Shown here piece after piece: positions 1 through 6,886 of a stretch of 35,130 bases of DNA (positions are counted from its first letter, which is position 1; each line of letters opens with the position of its first letter). The position numbers and the translations under genes are program-made. Source of the stretch: Pseudoflavonifractor sp. (GTDB taxonomy: Bacteria > Bacteroidota > Bacteroidia > Bacteroidales > Muribaculaceae); assembly GCA_023667145.1 (NCBI GenBank), contig JAMPAQ010000007.1:1-35130 (forward strand), read 5' to 3'. The notes beneath the pieces are model-generated. The model made no database searches. It had not been told where the DNA came from and saw only the letters and a list, made by a program, of their open reading frames with translations.

Positions 1-1413
1 TTGAAACCTCAAAGACCATAAAAAAGAGGCTGCGCCTATTTTGACACAGCCTCTTCTCTCATTATGGCTGTCCCGCCGGGACAGCTTGTCGCCGGATGGG
101 GTGTCGCCAAAGGCTGTGGAGTGGCGGCGGGACTGCTTGTCGCCGGACGTGGCGTCGCCAAAGGCTGTGGAGTGGCGGCGGGACTGCTTGTCGCCAGATG
201 GGGTGTCGCCAGGGGCGGCGGAGTGGCGGCGGGACTGCTTGTCGCCGGATGGGGTGGTGCCAGGGGCGGCGGTGGAGGGATGCGGCGAACCGCGTTGGCT
301 ATGGCGGGGAGGGGATTCGGGGTCGATGGTGGTGAATGGGCCGAGGTCGCCGTCACGGGAGGCGGTAAGGTAGTGGAGGAATGGGGTCGGGTTATAACGC
401 GGTGGGGTCGTTAAGGTCGTTAAGGAGTTTAGGGTCGTTAAGGATGGATGACGACGGAGGGTGCGACGGCGAGGTGTGCGACGGCGGACGAGACGGGGGT
501 ATGGGGTGCCGTGGATGATTAGGATGCTCTCACGGTGGGGCTGGAGCATGGGGAGGAATGTGTCGAGGGCGGAGTCGAGGGCGTCGGGGTGGCAGAAGGC
601 GGATGCACCATGGGAAGAACGTGGGCCAGAGATGGGGTATGTGTCAGCGTTGAGTAGGAGGATAATGTCGAATGTGCCGCCACGAAAGGTGGTGGGACGC
701 CAGCCGGAGCCGATGGTGTGAAGCCGGGTTGGGATTGTTGCGACCGGACGCGGGGGCGTGGCTCGGGGGAAATTAGCGGACCTCTCCGAGGCCCGGGGCT
801 GTGATGCCGCGTTTTCTCCATGCCTCGCTTCGCTCGTGATGGAGCTACAATTAGTCCGCGTCTCCGACGCTTTGGGGGCGGGATGGCTCCGGCGGTCGGT
901 CGCGGTGGGGGCGGGCGCACCAGGGTGCGCCCCTACATGAGGGGAGGGGGGTGTCGGGAGGGTGGTGACGAGGGCGCGGGTCGCGATGGGGGCGGGCGCA
1001 CCAGGGTACGCCCCTACATGAGGGGAGGGGGGTGTAGGGAGGGTGGTGACGAGGGCGCGGGCGGCGGTGGTGGTACGGTCGAGGATTAGTGTACGGCGGT
1101 GTGGGAGGATGATGGTGCGGAGCCAGTGGATGTAGTGGACGAGGAGGTCGGAGATATGTGTATAGCCGGGGGCGGGGTCGGAGATGATGACACGGGCGGG
1201 GATGTAGGGGCGATGTTGCCATAGACGGGGTGTACCCGGGACGGGCTCGGCGTTGAGGCGCGTGCGTTCGAGTTGCTCGATGATGTGACGGTGAGGAGGA
1301 CAGAGTGTACGGCCAGTTGTCTTCTTGAGCCATCGGGAGAAGCCGTAGATGTAGTTTGGAGCGACGATGTGGCGCTCTCCCGAATGGGGTCGATGATGGA
1401 TGACGGTTCTCAC
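1..1413 (-). CDS. Unrecognised protein, GTG start, open to the window edge
   Basis: Read on the minus strand from GTG at 1413, the frame has no stop down to position 1 (471 codons); the first upstream in-frame stop is at 1446-1444. No domain is recognised. Two stretches read like real protein with C-ending codons: residues about 10-120 (HIVAPNYIYGFSRWL, PARVIISDPAPGYTHISDLL) and about 230-310 (LHTIGSGWRPTTFRGG, FDIILLLNADTYPI, SILIIHGTPYPRL). Between them lies a Pro/Ala/Arg-rich insert of about 110 residues made of palindromic repeats. The C-terminal part is 17-residue repeats containing SGDKQSRRHS. A TATCTTAG box, one base from the TAnnTTTG promoter consensus, lies at 1425-1418 just before the GTG. 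A terminator-like hairpin near position 40 lies inside the frame, so the tail may be frameshifted and the true end may be there. The gene could be decaying. G-rich DNA alone can keep frames open, so confidence is limited. Confidence 0.45.
   Translation of the reverse strand, partial: MRTVIHHRPHSGERHIVAPNYIYGFSRWLKKTTGRTLCPPHRHIIEQLERTRLNAEPVPGTPRLWQHRPYIPARVIISDPAPGYTHISDLLVHYIHWLRTIILPHRRTLILDRTTTAARALVTTLPTPPSPHVGAYPGAPAPIATRALVTTLPTPPSPHVGAHPGAPAPTATDRRSHPAPKASETRTNCSSITSEARHGENAASQPRASERSANFPRATPPRPVATIPTRLHTIGSGWRPTTFRGGTFDIILLLNADTYPISGPRSSHGASAFCHPDALDSALDTFLPMLQPHRESILIIHGTPYPRLVRRRTPRRRTLRRHPSLTTLNSLTTLTTPPRYNPTPFLHYLTASRDGDLGPFTTIDPESPPRHSQRGSPHPSTAAPGTTPSGDKQSRRHSAAPGDTPSGDKQSRRHSTAFGDATSGDKQSRRHSTAFGDTPSGDKLSRRDSHNERRGCVKIGAASFLWSLRFQ
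19..55 (-). terminator. Hairpin with U-tract, minus-strand terminator
   Basis: On the minus strand, arms AAGAGGCTG (55-47) and CAGCCTCTT (32-24) enclose a 14-nt loop and run straight into TTTTTT. This is a good intrinsic terminator for minus-strand transcription and would end the gene that starts at 1413. The loop side contains TGTGTCAAAAT, a motif also present in the hairpin at the right end of the window. It could alternatively be the end of an insertion element lying outside the window. Confidence 0.6.
82..272. repeat. 51-bp tandem repeat, about 3.7 copies
   Basis: Units begin at 88, 139, 190 and 241, each opening with GTCGCC and carrying GGCGGCGGGACTGCTT at the end of the first three. 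Copies are nearly identical; drift is concentrated around AAAGGCTGT versus AGGGGCGGC. The period is 17 codons, so on the minus strand it gives a 17-residue protein repeat in every frame. A perfect 9-1-9 palindrome (GCTGTCCCG, C, CGGGACAGC) sits just outside at 67-85. Confidence 0.9.
913..938 (-). repeat. REP-like palindrome, copy 1
   Basis: Plus strand: GGGCGCACC, AG, GGTGCGCCC, then CTACAT. On the minus strand this is ATGTAG followed by a perfect 9-bp stem, matching the layout of REP sequences mobilised by RAYT (TnpA-REP) transposases, which have a GTAG or GGAG tetranucleotide 5' of the hairpin. It lies in frame in the minus-strand ORF. Confidence 0.7.
994..1019 (-). repeat. REP-like palindrome, copy 2
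   Basis: GGGCGCACC, AG, GGTACGCCC, then CTACAT on the plus strand; one mismatch in the stem compared with copy 1. It is the second copy within the 81-bp tandem duplication. Confidence 0.7.
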
Positions 1414-1785
1414 GGCGCTAAGATAGCCAGCCGGTGAGGGGTATCACGACCATAGTATCGTCATGGGCGGTGTCGAGCGGACAAGAGGGGAGTAGAGATT
1501 GTCCAGATGAAATATGATTGATTGGTAGTCGATGATTTGTAGGGATATGACATGGTGTCCCATGATTTTGGTTGTCTGTGGTCGGTGGCGGCGGACGTTC
1601 CGGGGAACGTCCCTACATTTTGTTGCGCGGGATGGTTGCCAAGGGGAATCCGGGATGTGGCTTGATGGCGACAATGATTTTGACAATGGGAGTAGGGTCT
1701 ATCTTCATGCGTGGGACAACTCTTTGGGGGGTGGGGACAACTCTTTGGGGGAGCCGGATGTTTTAATTATAAAAATCATTTGATT
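1414..1785. other. Non-coding stretch before the outer-membrane protein gene
   Basis: No convincing gene. It holds a REP-like palindrome (1593-1618) and a 21-bp tandem repeat with core GGGACAACTCTTTGGGG at 1713-1729 and 1734-1750. Short frames exist on both strands but run across the palindrome and show no coding character. A TATCTTCA string at about 1699 is a weak promoter candidate for the gene at 1786. Confidence 0.6.
1593..1618 (-). repeat. REP-like palindrome, copy 3
   Basis: GGACGTTCC, GG, GGAACGTCC, then CTACAT on the plus strand: the same 9-2-9 plus CTACAT layout as the other copies, with a different but still perfectly complementary stem. It lies in intergenic DNA. Confidence 0.7.
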
Positions 1786-2412
1786 ATGAAAAAAGTCATA
1801 CTCGCGGCCTTTATCGCCATAGGTGCATTGACCGCATCGGCACAGTCACTCTATACGCAACCCGGGGTGAAGCCATACTGGGGTCTGCGTGCAGGTCTGG
1901 ATATCAACTGTCCGTCGGACTCGTACTATTATAATGTCGGGGCGGGCGGCTACATAGGCGGCGTGTTCAACGTGCCGGTAATATCGAACTTCTACATCGA
2001 GCCGGGGTTGACGCTCTATTATGACACATGGTCGCCCGACTCCGGGGGGCCTGTCAACCAATATGAGGGTGACAGTTACCGTCAGTTCGGTATGCGCGTG
2101 CCGGTGATGTTGGGTTACCACTACCCTATCAACCAATATGTTGACCTGTCCATTTTCTCAGGCCCACAGCTCGATGTAGGGTTCACCAGCGACTACCACA
2201 ACGACACGTTCGAGACCAACACCTCGATGTATGCCGACCGTCAGGGGTTCAACCGCGTCAACGCATCATGGAATGTCGGAATAGGAGTCAGCGTATATGA
2301 TGTATATTTCTCTGTCACGGGAGCCTTTGGCATGACCAATATGAACAAGCGCTCGCCCTACAGCAACTGGAACATGAACACGGTATCAATATCGGTAGGA
2401 TACAATTTCTGA
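1786..2412 (+). CDS. Outer-membrane beta-barrel protein (porin family)
   Basis: A 208-aa exported protein. The ATG at 1786 gives a clean signal peptide, MKKVILAAFIAIGALTASA, with cleavage before Gln20. The mature part has alternating aromatic and polar strands (GLRAGLDI, YIGGVFNVP, FYIEPGLTLYY, YVDLSIFSGPQLDVGF, YDVYFSVTGAFGM) and ends in the typical barrel C-terminus SVGYNF. This fits the small Bacteroidetes outer-membrane beta-barrel families (OMP_b-brl type), probably with eight strands. Substrate and role cannot be read from sequence. An upstream in-frame start at 1711 would run through the 21-bp repeat and spoil the signal peptide, so it was rejected. It converges on the HAD phosphatase gene with a 22-bp gap. 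Confidence 0.85.
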   Translation: MKKVILAAFIAIGALTASAQSLYTQPGVKPYWGLRAGLDINCPSDSYYYNVGAGGYIGGVFNVPVISNFYIEPGLTLYYDTWSPDSGGPVNQYEGDSYRQFGMRVPVMLGYHYPINQYVDLSIFSGPQLDVGFTSDYHNDTFETNTSMYADRQGFNRVNASWNVGIGVSVYDVYFSVTGAFGMTNMNKRSPYSNWNMNTVSISVGYNF

Positions 2413-2434
2413 CACTATCATAGGCACGCGGCAA

Positions 2435-3190
2435 TCACAAAAGGCTACGCAGGTCAGTCACTGTCGGGACTCCGGCGCGTGGTTGGCCTTGGCCGTCCCT
2501 GTTGAAATACACAGCCTGCCATCCGGCCCCGGTCGCGCCATCAATATCGGCAACGGGATTGTCGCCAATCATCAGCATTGACGACGGGTTGTCATGTCCC
2601 GCGAGACGCATGGCGTGGTCAAACAGCTGTCGGTCGGGTTTCTGTATCCCGATGTCGTCACTGAGCACCACGAGGTCAAAATAACGGCCAATCCCCGCTG
2701 TGGCAATCTTGCGGTGCTGCACCTCCTTGAATCCGTTTGAGAGTATACCCATCCTCACGCCACGGCGTTGGAGCTTGTCAAGCAATGCCATCGCACCGGG
2801 GACCATGTTGCGGCCTTGTGACAGGAAGTCGAGGTACATCGTGTCGAGCGACTGCCACATGGCCCGGGCCTCGCCGGCATCACATCCACCCTCGACAAGC
2901 GGACGGACAAACCGCTCGCATCGCAAGCGGTCTTTTGTTATCCGGCCCGCCCCATAGAGCGCCCAAAGCTCACTGTTGTGGCGCATGTAACACGCGCACC
3001 ACTCACCACAAGCATCAAACCAGCGCCCGAGACGGGCCGACTCATAGAGCCGAACAAGCGCCTCGATGGAGTTGGCGCGGAAGTCCTGCAACGTGTCGTC
3101 GAGGTCAAGCCAGACCATCGCCACCTCGCCGGAGTCGATCGACCGGTCGAGCCAATGTCCAATTTCGTTTGCCTTCATATCCAACATCAT
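2435..3190 (-). CDS. HAD-family hydrolase, YjjG-like pyrimidine nucleotidase
   Basis: A 251-aa cytoplasmic haloacid dehalogenase-type phosphatase. Motif I is WLDLDDTL (Asp29 nucleophile, Asp31 acid/base), motif II is ILSNG, motif III is the lysine of IQKPD and motif IV is GDNPVADIDGA. A helical cap lies between motifs I and II. Length and motif wording fit the YjjG family, which dephosphorylates non-canonical or pyrimidine nucleoside monophosphates; the substrate is inferred. The ATG at 3190 overlaps the stop of the upstream transporter gene as ATGA, suggesting translational coupling. A start at 3208 (MARKRD) is also possible. Confidence 0.85.
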   Translation of the reverse strand: MMLDMKANEIGHWLDRSIDSGEVAMVWLDLDDTLQDFRANSIEALVRLYESARLGRWFDACGEWCACYMRHNSELWALYGAGRITKDRLRCERFVRPLVEGGCDAGEARAMWQSLDTMYLDFLSQGRNMVPGAMALLDKLQRRGVRMGILSNGFKEVQHRKIATAGIGRYFDLVVLSDDIGIQKPDRQLFDHAMRLAGHDNPSSMLMIGDNPVADIDGATGAGWQAVYFNRDGQGQPRAGVPTVTDLRSLL

Positions 3191-3870
3191 ATCTCGTTTA
3201 CGCGCCACCAGCGATAGGATATATCGCGGTCTATCACCTCACACCCACCCTCAAGGCGCTTCAGCCTCCTTACGGCAGCGACGGTGACGGGCAATATCAC
3301 AATCTCATAGGCGGTCTTGAGCAATGCCTGTGTCACGATAAGGCTCACAATAGCACTCCACGGAAGCACTCCGGCAAAGGCGATGGGGAAAAATATCAGC
3401 GAGTCGGTGCCCTCGCCCCACAGGGTCGACACGATGGCCCGGAGAGAGAAATTGCGTGCGCCTGACCTCGCTTTCATACGGCTCATCACAAAGGCGTTGA
3501 CCATGGAACCGGACACAAAGGCGATGAAACTTGCCACCGTGATGCGGGGGACCGCGCCATACACAGAGCTCAATGCCTCCTGAAAGCCGGCATCGGCACT
3601 TCCGGGAAGCCATAGTCCGATTTGGAGAAACAGCGTCACCAAGGCGTTCATGGCGAATCCAAGCCAAATGGCAAGGCGGGCCTTGCGGAAGCCATAGACC
3701 TCGACAATGCAGTCATTTATGATGTAGGAAAGGGGAAAGACCACCACTCCGGCGGTAATGGTCATGAAACCAAGGTCAACGACTTTGACCTCCATGAGGT
3801 TTGACACTATCAGACAGACACAAAACGTGACCGTCAGCAACAAAAAGGGCAGGGAAATATTACGGTTCAT
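3187..3870 (-). CDS. Queuosine precursor transporter, YhhQ/VUT family
   Basis: An integral inner-membrane protein of 227 aa with about six hydrophobic segments. Hallmarks of the YhhQ (putative VUT, PF02592) family are visible: the opening SNLMEVKVVDLGF, the segment FPLSYIINDCIVEVYGFRKAR, and the conserved LWGEGTDSLIFFPIAF, followed by a final helix with KTAYEIVILP. YhhQ imports queuosine precursors (preQ0/preQ1) for tRNA modification. ATG at 3870 (MNRNISL) was preferred over 3897 because family members begin close to the first helix. A promoter lies at 3919-3926. It is the first gene of a two-gene operon with the HAD phosphatase; no queuosine synthesis gene is nearby. Confidence 0.88.
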   Translation of the reverse strand: MNRNISLPFLLLTVTFCVCLIVSNLMEVKVVDLGFMTITAGVVVFPLSYIINDCIVEVYGFRKARLAIWLGFAMNALVTLFLQIGLWLPGSADAGFQEALSSVYGAVPRITVASFIAFVSGSMVNAFVMSRMKARSGARNFSLRAIVSTLWGEGTDSLIFFPIAFAGVLPWSAIVSLIVTQALLKTAYEIVILPVTVAAVRRLKRLEGGCEVIDRDISYRWWRVNEI

Positions 3871-3918
3871 TGATTCTTGTTTTTTACGAGGTAGCAAGCA
3901 CTCGGTGTTTTACGTCTG

Positions 3919-3944
3919 CAAAGATACAAAATCGCCCGCTAAAA
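3919..3944 (-). promoter_or_regulatory. Promoter of the YhhQ-HAD operon
   Basis: On the minus strand TATCTTTG (3926-3919) matches the Bacteroidetes -7 box TAnnTTTG; a TTTT tract at 3944-3941 is a weak -33 element. It lies about 50 nt upstream of the ATG at 3870. Confidence 0.6.
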
Positions 3945-4030
3945 TCACGACAGTCGCACGGGTATTTTGCCGACAGGCGCAACTTGCCCATAAAGTATGG
4001 TGCGATTTGGGATTTTATGTGAGAGGTCTG

Positions 4031-4077
4031 ATTCTATTCCAAATGTTTTTAGTATGTTTGCAATCACATACCGTCAG
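4031..4077. repeat. Imperfect direct repeat, left copy
   Basis: It shares ATT-TATTCCAAATG, a TATG core and the 18-nt block GCAATCACATACCGTCAG with the copy at 5579-5622, in the same orientation about 1.55 kb away. Small insertions separate the blocks. Confidence 0.75.
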
Positions 4078-4475
4078 CAGAGGTCCAGAGGGGCTGTGAT
4101 GACGGTATGGGCCATCACACAGTGGTGGCGGGACATATTGATAAAAGGCGTTTATCGGCGCTCTTTCTTGACTATCTGAAACTTCGCAACTTTCTTAGAA
4201 TCAGTCAAGGATGAAGCAACGGTAGATGGCTTATGTGGATATGTATATATCAGTCACATCAGATGGCACGTGAGTGTTGCCTATGGTGTGGTTATACATA
4301 TTTGCGTGAGGCTTCTGCAATCCGTTGCTCGTTCTACTGATTCGGGCATTGCGAAGGCCTCAGATAGTGGGAGCGAGCGATAGATAATTGGCTCTCACGC
4401 ATTTATAATTACAATCACAACCATAACACCGAGTCGTGTATCTTGAGAGCCGATACCGACTACAGAAAAATCGAC

Positions 4476-5333
4476 ATGAAATCATTGTGTAAAACCACCC
4501 GGCTCTTTGTCATGGCTCTCGCAGCCATATCCTGTGTCATAACATCCTGTGGATCGGACAGTCCCGATGACCCCGATGACCCTACGCCCGATGAAGGTAA
4601 TGGAGGGAGCGGCACTTATGCCCGTCATCTGAAGTCATTGACCCAAACATGTGTCACGACATACAGTTTCGGGACATACACTAAAACCCGTAAATACAAC
4701 AACTTCGTATATGACTCCTACAATCGTGTCGTGTCGGTCGATGAAGAAGACCGGGATTACGGCAGTAAAGCCATCCAACTAACTTATACTTCCGATGGTG
4801 TCACCTGCTCCACCGTCTCTTTTGATGGCGATACGGAGGTGTTCAGGTATACGTTGGAGAACAATCGGATAACGGGAGAATATTTTGATGGCTCAAATAT
4901 CAAATATGAATATTCCAACGGTCTTTTGTCTTTGATCGACGACCCGGGTTACTCCAGCGCCATATATCAATACTATGACGATGGTAGCTTGCGTTCATTC
5001 ACCCGCAAGAAAAACAAGCAAAATGACTATACCACCAGTTTCTCATATCCCAATAATCAAAAACCATTGGCAGGCCCGTTGCTGTGGTTTGATATCCATC
5101 GAATCAACCCATTCTGCACAGAAGGAACCGACTACAACTGGGTGCTTCAGTTATCGGGGTTCTTTGATGAATTGAATCCCAAAAACCTGCCGGACGAAGT
5201 CGTGATAACGAGTAAATATGGGGATTCGCACTACAGCCCCACGTTCAGACAAGACAGTGAGGGCTACGTAACCGAAATAAGCCTTGACCAAGGTCTGATG
5301 GGCAATTATACAATCACATTTGACTGGGAATAA
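4476..5333 (+). CDS. Acidic surface-type lipoprotein, DUF4595-like
   Basis: A 285-aa exported lipoprotein. ATG at 4476 (MKSLCKTTR) gives a hydrophobic signal and a lipobox ending in ITSC. The residues right after the cysteine are strongly acidic (SDSPDDPDDPTPDE), resembling the acidic lipoprotein export signal that sends Bacteroidetes lipoproteins to the cell surface. The body has repeated YD-like strands (NNFVYDSYNRVVSVDEED, YTSDGVTCSTVSFDGD, IKYEYSNGLLSLID, IYQYYDDGSLRSF), as in DUF4595-type Bacteroidetes proteins; the family call is tentative. Codon use is clearly less C-ending than in neighbours, and the gene sits alone between direct repeats, both hinting at an accessory origin. A TTG start at 4443 is possible but unnecessary. 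A hairpin terminator follows at 5550. Confidence 0.75.
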   Translation: MKSLCKTTRLFVMALAAISCVITSCGSDSPDDPDDPTPDEGNGGSGTYARHLKSLTQTCVTTYSFGTYTKTRKYNNFVYDSYNRVVSVDEEDRDYGSKAIQLTYTSDGVTCSTVSFDGDTEVFRYTLENNRITGEYFDGSNIKYEYSNGLLSLIDDPGYSSAIYQYYDDGSLRSFTRKKNKQNDYTTSFSYPNNQKPLAGPLLWFDIHRINPFCTEGTDYNWVLQLSGFFDELNPKNLPDEVVITSKYGDSHYSPTFRQDSEGYVTEISLDQGLMGNYTITFDWE

Positions 5334-5507
5334 CCCATAGCCAAGCATCTCCCTATCAAGTTCAACGAACGTTCGCGGGATTATACCCGATAAGGCATAA
5401 TGTACTTTTATACATAAATACCCTTTGCGGTGTAAAATGAGATATATTTGTTAGAGGGTGTTTCGTGAAGCAGTTGCCCCGCTATATTGAGATTATGTGC
5501 GGAAATC

Positions 5508-5533
5508 GGATGCTCCATGGAGCATCCCTACAT
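5508..5533 (-). repeat. REP-like palindrome, copy 4
   Basis: GGATGCTCC, AT, GGAGCATCC, then CTACAT on the plus strand: the same layout and orientation as copies 1-3 with another fully compensated stem. It lies between the lipoprotein gene and its terminator. Confidence 0.7.
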
Positions 5534-5549
5534 TGATAACCAATTATTT

Positions 5550-5587
5550 ATGGATGACTATTCGCTGAATAGTCATCCATTTTATTC
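5550..5587. terminator. Bidirectional hairpin terminator
   Basis: Perfect 14-bp arms ATGGATGACTATTC and GAATAGTCATCCAT around a GCT loop, followed on the plus strand by TTTATT. It lies between the convergent lipoprotein (+) and MalY-type (-) genes. On the minus strand the tail is ATAAATAA, a weaker U-tract, so it probably serves mainly the plus strand. Confidence 0.75.
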
Positions 5588-5622
5588 CAAATGACTTGAT
5601 ATGAGCAATCACATACCGTCAG
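5579..5622. repeat. Imperfect direct repeat, right copy
   Basis: Second copy of the repeat at 4031-4077. It runs from the terminator tail over the stop codon of the PLP-enzyme gene (5621-5619) and ends one base past it. Confidence 0.75.
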
Positions 5623-6851
5623 TTGACGGAGGAGAGGAGGCGGGAGATTGAGTCGAGGAGGACGGAGCGGGAGGAGGCGACGTTGAGACGCATGAAGCCG
5701 TCGCCCTCGGCTCCGAACATGGTGCCGTCGTTGAGAGCCATACGGGCCTTGTTGACAAAGAGGTCGATCAACTCATCATGCGACAAGCCGAGTCCACGGC
5801 AGTCAAGCCACACAAGGAATGATGCCTGGGGGCGCACGGCCTTTATGCGGGGCTCGCCGGCAAGGGCTTCCTCCACAGCGGCGATATTGCCCTCGATGTA
5901 CCGGAGCAGCTGCTCCAACCATGGTGTGCCGTGACGGTAGGCGGCCTCGGTGGCGACGACGGCGGTGAATGTCGGCTCACAGAAGTGGTTGCTCTCCATC
6001 CACTGATAGAAGCCGCCGCGCAACTTGGGGTTCTTGATTATGATCCACGAGCTTACGACGCCGGGGATGTTGAATGTCTTGGACGGGGCGCCGAGGGTCA
6101 CGGCGACGGCGGCGGCATCGTCGCTGACGGTGGCAAACGGATAGTGCTCGCGGCCATAGAGCATGAGGTCGCCGTGAATCTCATCGCTGACCACTATCAC
6201 GCCGTGCTGCCGGGCCATCCGGGCTACCTGACGCAGGGTGTCGGCATCCCATTGTATGCCGATGGGGTTGTGGGGATTGCACAGCACCATCATGCGGGGA
6301 TGCTGCTCGGCCATTATGCGCTCAAGGCCCTCAAGGTCCATGCGATAGAACCCGTCGGGTGTCTCGATGAGCGGATTGGGAAGCACGCGCCGACCGTTGC
6401 CCTCGATGACGATTTTGAACGGATGATAGACGGGGGGCTGTATGATGATGCCGTCGCCCTTGGAGGTGAAATAGTTGACCGCGTAGGCCAGGCCACAGAC
6501 CACGCCTGACACAAACAGCAGCTCGTCGCGGGTCACCTTGAACGAGTGGCGCATGTCGAGCCAGTCGATGATTGACTGCCAATAGCTGTCGGAGGGGCAT
6601 CCATAGCCGTAGACGGGATGGGCAAACCGCTTGCGGAGCGCCTCGACAATATCGGGGCATACCGGGAAATCCATGTCGGCTATCCATAACGGGGTAATGT
6701 CGGTGCGGCCGAACAGCTGCTGCAAGGCATCTACCTTGATGGCTCCGGTGCCGTGCCGGTCGATTACTGAATCAAAATCATAACGTGTCCCTTGGGACTT
6801 CTCGCCGGATGTCTGACATCGGTTACAGGTAGCAGTAGGTTGTTTTTCCAT
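5619..6851 (-). CDS. MalY/PatB-type cystathionine beta-lyase, PLP enzyme
   Basis: A 410-aa fold-type I PLP enzyme of the MalY/PatB family, which cleaves cystathionine or cysteine by C-S lysis in the cytoplasm. Visible marks are PLWIADMDFP near residue 55, YGYGCPSDSYW (81-91), CNPHNPIG (191-198), SDEIHGDL (222-229, the Asp that holds the pyridine nitrogen) and GAPSKTFNIPG with Lys258 as the Schiff-base lysine. The C-terminal motif FMRLNVASSR carries the substrate carboxylate-binding Arg. About 25 residues precede the family core and include a CNRC pair; no later Met offers a better start. True aminotransferase activity cannot be excluded. It is transcribed divergently from the Rel gene. Confidence 0.88.
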   Translation of the reverse strand: MEKQPTATCNRCQTSGEKSQGTRYDFDSVIDRHGTGAIKVDALQQLFGRTDITPLWIADMDFPVCPDIVEALRKRFAHPVYGYGCPSDSYWQSIIDWLDMRHSFKVTRDELLFVSGVVCGLAYAVNYFTSKGDGIIIQPPVYHPFKIVIEGNGRRVLPNPLIETPDGFYRMDLEGLERIMAEQHPRMMVLCNPHNPIGIQWDADTLRQVARMARQHGVIVVSDEIHGDLMLYGREHYPFATVSDDAAAVAVTLGAPSKTFNIPGVVSSWIIIKNPKLRGGFYQWMESNHFCEPTFTAVVATEAAYRHGTPWLEQLLRYIEGNIAAVEEALAGEPRIKAVRPQASFLVWLDCRGLGLSHDELIDLFVNKARMALNDGTMFGAEGDGFMRLNVASSRSVLLDSISRLLSSVN

Positions 6852-6886
6852 CGGTATAATATGTGATTGACAAAATTTACTTTTTG

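Larger units (their letters stand above)
899..1060. repeat. 81-bp tandem duplication carrying a REP-like palindrome
   Basis: Two head-to-tail copies, 899-979 and 980-1060, differ at only a few bases (for example GGTGCGCCC versus GGTACGCCC, and GTGTCGGG versus GTGTAGGG). The 81-bp period is 27 codons, so the duplication keeps the minus-strand frame of the gene that starts at 1413 open. Confidence 0.9.
3871..4475. other. Intergenic stretch, AT-richer, no convincing gene
   Basis: It holds the minus-strand promoter of the transporter operon (3919-3944), one copy of an imperfect direct repeat (4031-4077), and further AT-rich DNA. Short plus-strand frames (for example around 3997-4179) lack start context and codon bias. 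One plus-frame stretch around 4108-4212 (HIDKRRLSALFLDYLKLRNF) looks vaguely protein-like and may be a relic, but it is not recognisable. A TATCTTGA box at 4439-4446 may serve the lipoprotein gene. Confidence 0.5.

Noticed and set aside
82..272. CRISPR array
   Set aside because: The 51-bp units are directly adjacent with no unique spacers, and no cas genes are near.
64..414. Plus-strand frames in the G-rich left edge (also 41-373, 96-335, 461-721, 820-1089)
   Set aside because: They are Gly/Arg/Trp-rich shadows of repeats, with no coding codon pattern. The minus-strand frame has the C-ending codons seen in real genes here.
1..1413. Hidden ORF as a PriA-like helicase fragment
   Set aside because: Blocks such as ILLLNADTYP recall PriA, but no Walker or helicase motifs or cysteine motifs are visible, so no name was given.
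1444..1686. 80-aa minus-strand ORF
   Set aside because: It runs across a REP-like palindrome and has no coding character.
3871..3960. preQ1 riboswitch ahead of the queuosine-precursor transporter
   Set aside because: The leader is only about 50 nt after the promoter box, and no preQ1 aptamer-like pseudoknot sequence could be seen.
3758..4179. Plus-strand ORFs between the transporter and lipoprotein genes
   Set aside because: They partly lie antisense to the transporter gene, lack promoter and codon bias, and resemble nothing known.
5931..6509. 192-aa plus-strand ORF
   Set aside because: It is antisense to the PLP enzyme gene, whose active-site motifs are clear.
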